A stretch of 64,000 nucleotides of DNA from Amblyomma americanum (GCF_052857255.1 NW_027526485.1:1860001-1924000); one strand, 5' to 3'; numbered from the stretch's first letter, positions 41,561 to 53,563 are shown. Notes: generated by a model from the letters alone, not told the origin. A program made the numbers and translations.

Positions 41561-44500
41561 TACCAATGAAACTGCCGTGGGGCTTGCAACAAAGAAGCAG
41601 AAATAATGTTACACGTTGACGGGCAAGAAAACAAGCCCGATGTAATTGCTCTACAGGAAACAAACAGGAAATCAAGACTCCCAGGGTACGTCACTTACAC
41701 GGACCCCACGGAGAACGGAACGGCGATGCTCGTACGCAGCAAGGTGGCGGCAACTGAACATATCAAGGCGCAGGGAGGGTGCGAGCACACGCTGGTCGAA
41801 ATGCATGCCAGAAAATTTGGCAGCTCGGACAATTTATTTGTAATCAGCGCGTACTGCCGGCCGTCACAGCGGCAGTACGAATTTGACCGCATCCTGAGCC
41901 AGGCGAACGGGCTGGAGGGGACAAGGCCGCTCCTGTTCCTCGGTGACTTTAATGCCCGTCACACAGCGTGGGGCTGTATGGTTAAGTCCAAGAGAGGAAA
42001 AGCATCGGCCAAAGCAATGGAGTATCACGAGATGGCGCTCCTGAACGAGCCGGACGTAACCAGCAGAAGAGGCAACAGTGCCACGAGGGACAACACGCCA
42101 GACCTGTCGTGGTTGTCGGGCACGCTAGATGTCTCCTGGAAAAGCGAAGATGTGGACCTGCGGTCTGACTGCAGCTTGATCGGCATCACGATCCGAGGCT
42201 CTCGTGATCATGCTGTTATGGGGACTGCGCGGATCACGGATTCGGGCAAGATGACAAAGTTTACTCAAGATCAAGAAGAGGCGTCTGAGGAAGGAACACA
42301 ACAGACCTACACCTAATGGGCGAAGGACCAGAAGATGGCCCTCCAAACATTTATCCAAGAAATTGCAACGACGTCACAGACACCGTATGTGGACGCCAGA
42401 CTCGCCCACATGTGGGCGGCCCGGCACTCGTTAACGCGGGAGTGGCAGCGTCAGAGACACAACAGAAAGCTGGTGAAGCGCATTGCAGTCTTGAACAAAC
42501 AGATCGCCGAGCACGCGGCCAAACTATGTAGGGAGAATTGGCTGAAGACCTGCGATGGTCCGCAGGGCAAGCTCTCGACGTGCTAGACGTGGTGTCTGTT
42601 GAGGCATCTGATCGACCCGCTGATTAGCAAAACTGGGACCAATCGCGCCCTCGCGAAAGTATTGAACACGTACAAGGGAGACGGCCGCAGACTCCTGAAA
42701 GACTCATGACTGAAGAAAAAGGAACGCCGACCAAAAGGTTGTTGTTTAAAACGAAGACGTTTCGGCTTCCATACGGAAGCCTTGATCATTCCTGGAGGCG
42801 AACTACCCAAAGATAGAGAAGGGCCAGTACCCGGTGCCCGAGAGGTACGACGGACACGACAACGAGCAGCTGGACCGGCCGTTTACCATGACGGAACTGT
42901 GGACAGCGTTAGATGAAAGTAACAAGACAAGTTCACCCGGAAGCGACGCCATGTCTAACAAACTACTCAACAACATGAGCGGACAAGCGCACCCTCTTAG
43001 AGCACATCAAGGAAGCCTGGGAGAGCTCGCGGTTGCCGCAGGAATGGAAAGACGCCCAGGTCCGCTTCACTCCAAACCTCGGCAAGGCCCTCACGATAGA
43101 CAACATGCGGCCCATCTCCCTCACGTCGTTCGTGGGAAAGGTGATGGAGCGCATCTTTCTTCGCCGGCTGCAGAAGCACCTTGAAGGAACGGATCAGATG
43201 ACGCAGGTGATGTACGGCTTCAGGCAACATTTCAGCACTCAAGACGCGATGATCCCACTCCACGAACTGGTCGTCAAACCGGCAATGAGGCACGCGAAGC
43301 GCGGGATACACGCCCTCAACCTGAAGGGAGCGTTTGACAATGTGTCCCACGTGAGCGTGTTGCAGTCTGAATAAGACCAGGTGTGGCCGAAAGACATTAG
43401 GAGCACATAAAATATTTTCTGTCAAACCCAACGGCGACCATCAGGATAGGGAGGAGAAGTCGGACCCTGTAAAGGTCGGCAATAGGGGCACCCCTCAGGG
43501 ATCGGTCTTGTCGCCCCTGCTCTTTAATCTGGCCCTCCTGATCTCCTCAAGCGAATAGAAGGCATGGACCACACTTTCTACGCCGACGATATTACTGTGT
43601 GGACGGCCCGAGCCGGGTTCCATGCCTGTATGGATGAAGCCTTGCAGTGGGAGGCAACTACCGTGCACGAGTACGCAAAGTTGTGCGGACTGAGCTGCGC
43701 TCCCCAGAAATCAGAGCTGCTCATGATCCAACCGGGAAAATTCAAGGAGCTGCCGCCGAACGTGATCATCACCATCGGCGGAACGGCCATCAAGCCAACA
43801 CAACAGATTAGGCTTCTCGGCCGACTACTTCAGAACGACGTTAAGGCACACACCGCAGTCACAAATATAAAGATGACAACCGAACAGATATTTAGTATCA
43901 TTCGGAGGGTATCTAACAGAAACCGAGGCCTTAAAGAAGACGATGCCATGCGCCCGGTACGCGCGTTCGTCATGTCGCGGGTTACCTACTCCGCTCCGTA
44001 CCTCTAGCTGACGAAGGCGAAAAGGGACACCCTAAGCACGATTCTTCGTAAGGCGACGAAGTAAGCACTGGGCATGCCCATACACTCGTCCACGCAAAGA
44101 CCGCTAGACATGGGCACCCACAACAAGGTGGAGGAGCTCATCGAAGCCCACCTCTCTAATCAGAGAATCCAACTGAGTCACACGGAACACGGACGAGCCG
44201 TCCTACCCAAGATAGGATGGCAGATCGAGCCAGTACCCATTAACGCGGCCCTTCCGGATGCCTGGAAAACAACCATTCCGACTAAACTCCTTCCCCGGAA
44301 CATGACGCCGGGGGAGGACGACGAGAGGCGCACCGCGCGGGCCAGAGCCATAGCTCCAAAGCTGAAAGAGAACCCCAGGGTCCTCTACGCGGAGGCTTCG
44401 CTCCGAAAACGCAGTCACCGTGCAGCGGTGGTGCCTACGACAAAAAACAGGCTGATCGTCAGCGCGTCCCTGAAGAAAACAGACCCCGCAGTTGCCGAAG

Positions 44501-45102
44501 AAGCGGCCGTGGCCCTCGCACTCGCAGAGCCGATCCTGGACACCGTGGTCACCGACTCAAAGACTGCCTACGGAAGCTTCCGCAGGGGGATAATCTTATC
44601 TGCGGCCCGAGTCATTCTATCCAAGTGCAAGCCTCCGGGTAGAGCCATATAGCTCGTGCTGGTCCCGGCTCAGTCGCAAGTAGCAGGCAACATCATCGCC
44701 GACTACCATGACCGAGAAATGTCAACCGGGCCGAGCACGAGCCGGAAGAGCAGCCGCACCCGGTTATCAGCTTTCGGGACATTACCCGGATGTACCGAGA
44801 TTAAAGGTGCAGACTGCCAGAAGCACACCCTAAACTCACCAGGCAAGAACAGACGATCCTGCGTCGAGCGCAGACGGGATCGCTTGCGCATGCGTACTGA
44901 TGAACCGCACGTACCCTGCGGAACACGATATGTTCTGTCCTTTCTGGAAAAGAGAAAAGGACACCCAGCCGCACGTCTTGGCAGAGTGCACGGAAATCAA
45001 GACCCCCCTCCTCCCTTCCCGCCAGCACCACCAATCGTCAACCCCTTGAGCGATGGGAGACCTTGTTATCCAGCCCCGCCCTACCGATTCAGCTCGCACT
45101 GA
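41561..45102 (+). pseudogene. LINE C ORF2: endonuclease, RT, RNase H
   Basis: The endonuclease begins VVYQ-stop-NCRG (a stop at the Trp before the catalytic Asn). It continues with VIALQET (41643-41663, catalytic Glu), VISAYCRPS and LLFLGDFNARHTAWG (41932-41976). The last motif, normally SDH, reads RSDCSLIGI, so the catalytic His is lost. RT pieces are MRPISLTSFVGKVMERI (43104-43154), FDNVSH and YADDITVW (43579-43602, intact). RNase H remnants are VLYAEAS (a Glu/Asp-site change) and VVTDSKTAYGSF (44547-44582). More than ten stops and several frameshifts are present. The C-terminal Cys/His tail is only partly legible. Confidence 0.8.
42727..42792 (-). ncRNA. Degenerate Penelope-type hammerhead ribozyme fragment
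   Basis: On the minus strand the order is ATGATCA, a 7-bp stem GGCTTCC/GGAAGCC with a 4-base loop (42764-42781), then GAAAC and GTCTTCG, followed by TTTTAAACAACAACC. This is the arrangement of a minimal hammerhead: CUGAUGA core, stem II, GAAA core. The GAAA box and stem II are perfect, while CUGAUGA has changed to AUGAUCA at two of seven positions. Penelope-like retroelements are known to carry such motifs. It lies inside LINE C ORF2, so it is an insertion. Loss of core bases suggests it no longer cleaves. Confidence 0.6.
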
Positions 45103-45225
45103 CGGAGAGGGGCTAGCAGCCGCATGGAATATATGGGTCCCGTAAATAGGGAACCACCCCGTCTAGCACCTGCGTGCACCACCGATTTATTTAGGGCCCA
45201 GCAAAAGTTGATTCATCATCCTCAT

Positions 45226-46244
45226 TATTTTAGCTTTCGGAAATAGTGTACGACCAAAAAAATCTTTACAAAGATCAAGTCGTTACAAAAAGGGAATTGA
45301 GGGGAACGCTCGCAGTTTTCTAGTGCACCACTGACTCGAACCTAAGTGATAAATGTTTACGTAAGAACCGGATTGCTTGAAGGCATAGAAGCAAAAAAGC
45401 GTTGCTTGTATTACAATTACTGACGCCAGTGTTCAGAGAGGCGCATGAATTCACGAATTTTTTCCCTTTCATAAAAGGGTCTACTTTTTCTTCTGAATGC
45501 GGATGAACCAGATTGATTTTCATGATATGCAGACCTTTCTTTCGTGTATATTGTACTGGATCCAATCAAAAGCAGTGGAGCCTTTCGGTTTTGTGAACCA
45601 GTACGTAAGCACTGGGTGGGGTGTTAAAATTGGCAAACCAAGAGGCAAGTGATCCACCAATAGCGTGCCAGCTTACGTAAAACTTGTACGAATAAATGTA
45701 GAGACAGCTGAGAACGCAGTGTAAAATGCGGATTTATTAACAAGTTACTTGAACCAAAGTTATAAAATAAGAGATATGCGTTATCTGGAATAGGTTTTCC
45801 TTCCACTTGCGCCATCCAAGGAAATTATAAATCCCACCGAGTCATATCATTAGCTAAGAACACCTTTGCGAAGGTAGTACTACAGTTGATCCTCATGATA
45901 ACGTAACGGCTTACAACGAAATAACATAAATAACAAAGGAACGACGCCTCTCCCTAGAAGCTCGGCTAACACTGCCTATAACGAAGATGGGGCTATAACG
46001 AAGGAATCGCAGCTCCCCTTTGACTTCGTTATAACGAGGCCTAACTTTACTTTCTTAATGCCCCAGTGCACGTATTGAAATAGTAGATGTGGTTGAGACC
46101 TGTCGATTCAGTATTTCTGGCGGCAACATACTTTCTGCGCGTTTTTTCCACAGCAAATTAATAAAGATAGCAAAATATGAAGGAAATCTCGCGCATTCTG
46201 CGCTACACAATTGCAGCCTGCGCAACCGTGTTCTGAAGTTGTGC
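45226..46244. other. Stretch without recognised genes
   Basis: A region at about 45900-46040 contains ATAACG-type words (CTATAACGAAG, TATAACGAGG), but no gene, SINE or RNA was recognised. Confidence 0.45.
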
Positions 46245-46387
46245 TGAGTGTGCGATATATCGCACAGTACACGGACCTCTAAAATTTCGGCTTCCATCAA
46301 AATTCAGCCGCTACGGCAGGGATCGAACCCGCGTCTTTTGTGCCAACAGCCCAGCGCCATAACCACTGAGCCACCGCGGCGGGTTCA
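46245..46387 (-). mobile_element. Tick SINE, head half, minus strand
   Basis: In reverse complement: CCCGCCGCGGTGGCTCAGTGGTTATGG (A-box-like), a GGGTTCGATCCC B box, then GTAGCGGCTGAATTTTGATGG and GTCCGTGTACTGTGCGATAT. The copy ends in mid-core. The head resembles tRNA, but no complete cloverleaf with an acceptor stem is present. Confidence 0.75.
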
Positions 46388-46769
46388 AGGTTTACTGTCG
46401 CTACAGTAGACTTGTTAAAATAAAACAAAAATTTGGTTTTATTTTGATTAAGCTTAGGTTTCTTGCAACCAGAATACATCTTCCTGCATGCGGAAATCCT
46501 TCCGCGAGCTTTATGTGCCAAACGCGTTTCGTCTTCCTATTTGAAACTGCGCAAGGCGATGAAATAACACTTCTTAGCTCGCTGCTTTTTAATATTCGTT
46601 TGACACTACTTGTTCTGATGTGGTGTTTTCATCCCTATTCTATGATTACAGGTTTTATGCTTCCTTTTCAAGATACCCGGTGAGAGTTGAGGAGACACTG
46701 CACAGCTAGCCTTTCATTTCGTGTCCTCCAGCGTATCGAGCGAGGCGTCCACTTATCGTTAGAAGTTTA

Positions 46770-47142
46770 TGTAGTCGCGAATCTTTGCAGTGTTTGTCCA
46801 TTCTTCAAAGCTACTGTAGCACCGCTTTATCTCTTTTTTGCGATGCAAGACGCGACCAGATTTATCTCCACTGATCGCATGCAGGCAGACGTGACTCTAC
46901 TTTGTTCCAGAATAATCTAGTAACTTTGCACACCGTATCTTGAAAATTCGCTATCAGCTTTAAATTGAGCACGGCTGACAGCGGCGGGTATTCTGTTCGA
47001 CGACTTCCGAGAACCCTTGTTGCTACGCCGTCGCTGAGTGATTGTCTATTGCGGGAGCAATTTAACCCAAATGAAGAGTTTTGTTAAGGCACGATTTTCG
47101 CAGCCTTTCTCCTCTACGGACTGCAGTCACAACTTCATGACA
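46770..47142 (+). repeat. Solo LTR, same family as the Ty3/gypsy element at 24.4 kb
   Basis: The stretch aligns end to end with the 371-bp LTR. It starts TGTAGTCGCGAATCTTTGCAGTG, shares GACGCGACCAGATTTATCTC, TATCAGCTTTAAATTGAGC and CTGTTCGACGAC, and ends CTTCATGACA. It is much more diverged (perhaps a quarter of sites) than the two LTRs are from each other, so it is older. No internal sequence is next to it and no clear target duplication was found. Confidence 0.85.
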
Positions 47143-47629
47143 ATATCGAAGGAAATTCTTGCACTTTTAAGTGAGCATTTCTCAGCACGACAGGATTTGT
47201 CAGTGTATGGTCACCTTTATGTAATTTCTTCGGCGGCTCCATCATTATTCTGAGAGTGAGGACTGTATTAAAAGGGCCTAACGCCAGCACATGGCCTCTC
47301 CACCACCTACCCTATTTCTGCGAGACATCAGAGCATATTGTCATTTCTTTCCCATTGGCATCTGGATAAATGGTGGTTGATCTTTTGATGGGATTCACCA
47401 CCAGCGCAACTGTTTAGAGCTGGAGAATGTGGAGGCTACATGTGAGAGACTGATGGGGTTTGCAACTTTTGCAGAAGTTCCTGCGCTAGCCCGCTCTTGG
47501 CAAGAATGGCCCTGTGGATGCTTTAAAGAGGCGCCACTCCCACTTCTTGAAGGAGCGTTTCTATTTCGCCTATACGGTGGGCTTTTCGTTTGGACAATGA
47601 CGCACTCTGTTTAAAGCCTTTTTACAGCT
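47143..47629. other. Stretch without recognised genes
   Basis: Only short frames occur here. A 61-residue frame (47429-47614) has no recognisable domain. Confidence 0.45.
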
Positions 47630-47868
47630 GAGGCCGCCGCTGTGGCTTAGTGGTTATGTAACTATGCTTCTGACCCCAAAAACGCGGATTCGATCCCGGC
47701 TACGGCGGTCGCATTTCGATGAAGGCGAAGTACTAGAGGACCGTGCACTGTGATTATTTCAGTGTACGATAACGAATCTAAGGTGGTCGTAATTATCCGA
47801 AGCCCTCCACTACGACGCCCTCATATCCTGAGCTGCTTTGGGATGATAACCCTATAAAGCAAAAACCA
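47630..47868 (+). mobile_element. Tick SINE, second type, full-length but diverged
   Basis: It has a tRNA-like head (GCCGCTGTGGCTTAGTGGTTATG, then ATTCGATCCCGGC), a core (TTTCAGTGTACGATAACGAATC and AAGGTGGTCG), CCCTCCACTACGACGCC, and a tail with GGGATGATAACCCTATAAAGC. Divergence from the other copies is high. Confidence 0.75.
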
Positions 47869-49773
47869 CCTTTGCGCAGATAACTACAATGACAGCGCGC
47901 TCTGCAGCGGTTGCGTTTTAAGAGGAGGGAAAGTTAATCACTTAAAAAGACAGTGGTGTCTTCCTGTGATTATGTGCTCCTGGTGTCACCAATTTACGGG
48001 TACACCAGACCCTAAAAAGATTTTACCTCCCCATTAAAAAAGGATCGTGAAATCAAGCTCAGACAGAAACGCGGGACCACGAAAGGATTTTTCAGGTTCT
48101 TCGCGGGCAACGCGAGAAAATATATTTCAGGCAATCGCGTGCCGCCTAAACATTTCGTTCCTGGTTTACATCGCAAAGATTTAAATTTTCAAAACATATC
48201 ATTTTCATTCTTGCAGGTGTTCACAAGGCGTAATCTGAAGAGATCATCGGGGATTTTCGCCATACGGACGGGTGGTGAAGTTAACCAGCAACCCTTAGGC
48301 CGAATCAGCCACGCCCCCCCCCCCTCCTCCATAAGCCCTAATTGGAATTACCATGGACTTTCAGCAGGAACCTAACCCCCAAGTGAAAAACGGTGAGGGG
48401 GATTGGGGGGGAAGTCGCTTTCGCCGCTTCCGGCCTCGAGAATGGGTCGCAGTGAACGAGTTCACTGAACCGCGCTTTCTACACATGGGACGCGGTTCAG
48501 AGATTTTACAGATTTGTCATATTTCTACAAAACAGAGCGACAGCACACAAAGCTGTACTTGATAAATACAAGAGTACAAAGAGATATTGCAACACTGTAC
48601 TCGTAAATCAGCAGCCAAGGAACAAAAAAAAAATTCTAACCGCCCTCTGCGACATTCTGGCGACTTGAATGTTCGCGGGAGGGTCCGACCCCAAGACTAT
48701 CTTCTGTTCCCTAGATCATTCGTGGCTCGCAGACAGACTTGTCGCTGCGGAAGTCGTGCGGTAGAGCCTTCTTCTAGGTAGCACTCATACGTGTATACGG
48801 ATTTTATGCGTGTATAGAGATTTTTCTTAGCGGTATAATTTTTAGCAGTGTCATAGGAACAGCACAGTAAATCAGGCTTGGAAACTCATGTTCTCATCAC
48901 ATATGGGAAATTTGCGCAGCGTGTTTTTATCTTTTTGCTCGGGTAAAGAGCGGGTTTCTTTCCGCATTCAACCTTCTGAGTCGTGAATACTATTCTCTAA
49001 TGTTTCACAAAACGTTACGTCTGAATTCTGAACTCTTGAATGCGCCTTTGTGAGGTGCCTTGAGCGCTTTAATTAAAATTCTCAAGAATTTTCATAACCT
49101 CAAGAGAATTTCCTACCATGGATAATATGCTTCTCTGGCTATATCGTAGTTTTTCGAAGTTTAGAGAACGGGTATGTATATGACCACCAAGTTGAGTAGT
49201 TGAGTCCGATCAGCCACACCATTCGCCCTGGCATCGTCGTTTCGTAGTACGTAGGTACACGAAGCAGAGGCCTGCATTTGTGGATAAAACGCAAACTTGA
49301 GAGCAGTTATTTCGTCAGATGGTGTTGTGTACATATTTCCAGGCAACTCTTCTGTTTACGCAGAAAATATCTCCTTTCCCTTAAGCTTGTACTTCACTCG
49401 CTCTTTGACACCTAACTGAAGTGGATGCATATTTCCAACCCAGATAAATCACGTGTATTCTTTGCGTACGCTTCTCTCTTTGTTTTTTGTTGCATTATTG
49501 GTGATAATTTGGATAGTTCTTATAAACACTTGTACAGTGTATTTTTGGCTTTCATTCATATCGACAGTGTAAAGTTTTCTTTTTATGAATGGCTTGGCTG
49601 CAATTTTTTTTATTTCTGAGATCGTGTATTACAGCATTTCACACGAATTTCTGACGCCTCTTAGTTTTGTGCGAAGTGCGTAGACATATTGATCTACTCA
49701 GATGAAATACTGATTTCAAAAGTGGCGATCTGAATAATGTGGTGTTAATATAGAATGAATTCTAATGTTCTCT
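47869..49773. other. Stretch without recognised genes
   Basis: C-rich (about 48316-48328) and G-rich (about 48404-48412) runs occur. Frames at 48139-48375 and 48353-48562 have no recognisable domain. If the zinc-finger gene at 50.5 kb has upstream exons here, I cannot identify them. Confidence 0.4.
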
Positions 49774-50003
49774 AGTAACTGCGCCACCGCGGTTGCACAG
49801 CAGATGTGGAGCTCGGCTGCGGCTACGTTCAAATCGACGCTGGTCGCATTTCTATGGGGGCGGAATGATACAGGCCCTTGGTCTGCCTGATGTCAGTGCA
49901 CGTTGATCAACCCCAGGTGACCGAAATTATCCGCAGCCCCTCACTACTGCATCCCTCATAACACGAGTCGCATCGGCATGTGAACCCCATAAGACAAAAC
50001 AAA
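49774..50003 (+). mobile_element. Tick SINE, second type, full-length but diverged
   Basis: It has the head remnant GCCACCGCGGTTGCACAG, then GCTGGTCGCATTTCTATGGGGGCG. The core GATGTCAGTGCACGTTGATC and CCCAGGTGACCGAAATTATCC and the tail CATGTGAACCCCATAAGAC with AAACAAAAC at the end follow. It lies about 490 bases upstream of the zinc-finger exon, probably in its intron. Confidence 0.75.
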
Positions 50004-50491
50004 ACTGATGGGCTTCGAAACGATACAACCATTGTACGGTCTAAATTTAAAGGGTGGCCAGAGAAGAGAGTAACCGCGTTTTAATCGGCATACATGTAGC
50101 CTGGGGCTACACAGAGTGCGCAAACATCAGACGCTGCCACAGCTATATATTTGCGTTATGCACAATGGGACGAAAAAAGCTATCCCCTTCCGAGGGCTAT
50201 CAGAGCTGCATTTGAAAGCCGGGCAGCCCAAATCGCATTACCGATTGTGCGCGTATCGCGGCTTAAAATGCATTGTCCTCGCTTGAAATTTTTTTGATAG
50301 TTTGAGTATTCGTCGATGTGGTGCATTTTCTCACTGTGTCTACATACTGTGTGTTGTTTAGCACCAGTTTGTTACAGTGCGTTGTGCCAAATGGTGTGGC
50401 ATTTTTGAACCATTGCACGAAAATGTCTAATGTGGTGGTACTAAACATCAGATCTTCCCTAAAGTACACTTTTTACCAACGTTGATTTCAG
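50004..50491 (+). other. Probable intron 3' end upstream of the zinc-finger exon
   Basis: No coding sense is visible. It ends with a pyrimidine-containing stretch CACTTTTTACCAACGTTGATTTCAG, a plausible splice acceptor with AG at 50490-50491. Confidence 0.5.
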
Positions 50492-51243
50492 ATGTTGCAT
50501 CCAATCCGGAATACCCTCCTGCGAGTTCTGTTCTACAATCGCCGTCTACCTCTCGGCCCGGATGTGTGATGCATGGAAATTGGAAGTACCAGGGCTCTTC
50601 GATGGCTACGAATGAAGAAAACTCTGTTCAGTATCAGAACCCTGGCATAACAGGAGAGCCCTTACGATGCCCCCATTGCCCGTACACTTCTACGAAACAC
50701 GCCGATGTTAAGAGACACATCAATACGCACGCCCCAGGAGAGAAATTTAAATGCCCCCTGTGCTTAAAGGCGTTCGCTACGTCCAGCAACCTTAAAAGGC
50801 ATATGTCCTCCCACACTGGGGAAAAACCATACAAGTGCGAAAACTGCCTTTTTGCAGCTGTTACAAATAGCCAGCTTGTTCGGCACAGGCGTATGCACAC
50901 AGGCGATAAACCTTACAAGTGCGACAACTGCCCGTTTTCAGCGGCTACAAGTGGCGACCTAGTTCGGCACATGCGTAGGCACACAGGTGAAAGACCCTAC
51001 AAGTGCGACAGGTGCCCTTATGCAGCAGCTAGAAGTGACCACCTTCTTTGGCACATGCGTGGGCATACAGGCGAAAAACCCCACAAATGTGAAGTGTGTT
51101 CGTATTCGACGATTCAGAAAGGGCATTTAGACCGTCACATGCTTACGCATAAAAGCGCTGAAGGCTTTCATTGTAGTCTATGTTCTTTAGTGTTTTCAAG
51201 TATCCAGAGCCTCAAACAGCACATCTCCGGCCACAGGCTGTGA
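50492..51243 (+). CDS. C2H2 zinc-finger protein, terminal exon (seven fingers)
   Basis: The open frame runs from the acceptor AG (50490-50491) to TGA at 51241-51243 and is uninterrupted, unlike nearly everything else in the window. A Ser/Pro-rich N-terminal part of about 57 residues precedes seven consecutive C2H2 fingers (from about 50662): CX2C-X12-HX3H units such as KCENC...RHRRMH, joined mostly by [12 protein letters not shown] linkers. This is a DNA-binding, probably nuclear regulator; its target is unknown. No in-frame ATG occurs at the exon start, so upstream exons must provide the start (phase-1 junction inferred). A polyadenylation hexamer variant AATATA lies near 51357, and AATAAA at 51546. 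Confidence 0.85.
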
Positions 51244-51356
51244 ATTGTTTAATAATACGCGCGTGTGATGATGAAACTGGGTAGAGGCACAACACTCCAC
51301 GCAGAAATAATTATCCATTCATTGCAGACACGAGGGAAGTATTAGGTTATATGTGA

Positions 51357-51362
51357 AATATA
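51357..51362 (+). promoter_or_regulatory. Candidate poly(A) signal (AATATA) of the zinc-finger gene
   Basis: GAAATATAAAG lies about 110 bases past the stop. The canonical AATAAA at 51546-51551 is an alternative. I cannot tell which is used. Confidence 0.4.
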
Positions 51363-51551
51363 AAGTTTACATCCACCGTTTTTGAACGACATTGTTACCA
51401 CGAGGCGGTGTTAGCAAGAGCTTTGCAGGTTCGAGTCATTAACATCTAATTAATCTGAGCTATTTTAGCCTTAGACAGAGCGCATTAAGTGCACCGATTT
51501 TTCTGCAGAACAGCTGTTGGTGTGTATTGTGGATAATTTTGATACCAATAA

Positions 51552-53336
51552 AGTGGAGACTTCAAATACCACCGTCGTTCAGCGCAAACTCTTTCAAAAT
51601 TTGACAGTGCAACTTATCGCAAAACATATTCCTCTTTATTTAGAACATTTATTCACTAAATTCAGTATATTTATGGCGTACCATATGCCCTGTGGTAAGG
51701 AAGTTTAAAAGCAACCCATAAAGCATTTAGCGCAGTTAATGTTCAACCAGATAAAGCGTTTGGCAAGCCGCTACTGCAGTAGATGTGCTTCTTTCAGCCG
51801 CTGCCGCGTCCGGCTAGATTTTCGGTCATATGATAGGAAACATTATTTGCAAACTAGGTAAGCCGATTAACAGATGCTCACTCTACTCCTGCGCGCATAA
51901 TGTTCTTGCCCAACCAGTCCTATTCATCGCATGCCTTCGTTGTGCAAGGGCCCCTGGCCTTCCCAGATGGCATATTGCGTGTACAAAATTTAGCTCGAAT
52001 ACTTATATTTTGAAAGTCATTGAATACCGCCATCTTTTTCGATAGTGCTGCGCGCGTTCATGCGTAGCGTTGACGAGTGCAGCAGGTGCTCTTAGTGACC
52101 TGAGGAGGCTCTAGTCTAAAGAAGAAATCCGGAGGAAAATTGCCCGACAAGTAGACGAGGAGTGAGCACGGACGCCTCGCAATCGTCAATTGATGTCAGA
52201 TTTCTTTGTAATTAAAAAATTCTGCATCAATAGATATCGCAAATTGGGCTTTCAATATCATGGTACGTATATTCCGCGGGCTCGTAGCCAATGCCTTTGT
52301 TTGGAACTGAACTTATAAACACACGACATCGCGCCTGGCTGACTGCACAAGCGAAAGAGAAACAATCGTGTCCTGAGAAGAGCAACACCACAATGTTGCG
52401 AAGTACCAATTAAGGGCTGCATAACACAATGGAGACCAATGATTTCATTTAAACCGTCATTCGGGACACATTTTGACCGACTCCGACAAACCGATTGCCT
52501 CCTAAGGACAGTATCTTCGGCTTGTAAGGCAAGGGTTAAATGTCTAAGAACAATTCGGGAAAAGGTGTAAACGAGAAGAAAAATCAGCAGGTTCTTAGAT
52601 TGAATTTTCAAAACAGTAAACTGGCGCCTGGATGGCGCCCTCCCTTTTATCTCGCCTCATTTCCCCCTTCGATCCCCCCTTTCCTATTGGGGGAGGGAGG
52701 GGTGGGCTAACCCTGTCGAAAATGCTCAGATTCGCTATTATGCCCCTCTCCCTTCCTAACCCGATCTTTCCCAACATAAGCTCCCACTCCAGCTAGTCCC
52801 TTGCTTTCCCCCTCCCTTCATCTATTTCAGGCTGTTAATCTTGCTGTCAGCCGTCTTAGTCTCCGGGGAGGGATCAGGATTGATTTCAAAACGTAGCCTT
52901 GAAATAAGATGTTTGTTGAGCAGGACGCAGATTCCTATTAATTTATATAAAAATGTAACTTTTTCCTTAGGAGCTGTCTGCAGTCGAAGACACCACCACC
53001 GAACTTTTATGCGTCAAAACACAAGCTGTCAGTTGCCGACGCAAGGACTGCCGTGCCATCCAGGATAAACGCCTCCGAGGTTACCACCGATTAGGTGGCA
53101 CATTTCTGAAAGTAGCTGCCATAATCCTTGATCGATTACGGTGTCTAATCTTTCGGTTTGCACCGTTTATATGATCGAAGAAAACATGCGAGACTACAGC
53201 AGCGGCACACAAAGAAAAAATGCAATTCGTATCGACAGCGACATTCTAAGACTAATAGTTGAGCATGCTGGGCTTAAACGAATGCATTCCGTGAGCAGTT
53301 AATCTACACTCTATGCAATTTTTGGTCTTTGTGCAG
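51552..53336. other. Stretch without recognised genes
   Basis: It is mostly AT-rich, with a GGGAGGG-type patch near 52676-52710. No domain was recognised. If the exon at 53337 is real, part of this is intron. Confidence 0.4.
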
Positions 53337-53535
53337 ACTTCAAACACCAAATGTAAAACTGTCAGTTTCAAGCGGCCACAGTGAGGCACATATCACACTC
53401 TATTTATTCCTCCTGGTCTTCCTCTGCACCGGCGTAATTCTTCAGCTTTCATTTGTGTTTGCTGCTCCTGCAATCGTGTTCCTTGGGAACAAAGTCGTCG
53501 ACGGTGCACAAGAACTGAAACTGATAACCAAGTAA
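53337..53535 (+). CDS. Candidate terminal exon with a transmembrane segment
   Basis: Sequence before 53337 (TTTTTGGTCTTTGTGCAG) is a good splice acceptor. From there a frame of about 65 codons runs to TAA at 53533-53535. It contains a hydrophobic run of about 30 residues (ITLYLFLLVFLCTGVILQLSF and onward), long enough for one membrane span, and a short polar tail ending in KLITK. I do not recognise the family. The Tx1-like LINE starts about 10 bases after the stop, so any original 3' UTR has been displaced. It could also be chance. Confidence 0.3.
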
Positions 53536-53563
53536 TGTTGTTCACGAGCAAAAGCACGCCGCG

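Larger units (their letters stand above)
39190..45225 (+). mobile_element. LINE C: near full-length RNase H-bearing non-LTR retrotransposon, plus strand
   Basis: It consists of a 5' region, ORF1 (39444-41512), a G-rich junction, ORF2 (41561-about 45102) with endonuclease, RT and RNase H, and a 3' region ending near 45225. Many stops and frameshifts occur. ORF2 is interrupted near 42727-42792 by a Penelope-like hammerhead fragment. The ORF1 pattern (KIVLKPRGGL...KGIIKGIP...zinc knuckles) is the same as in LINE D. Boundaries at both ends are estimates. Confidence 0.75.
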
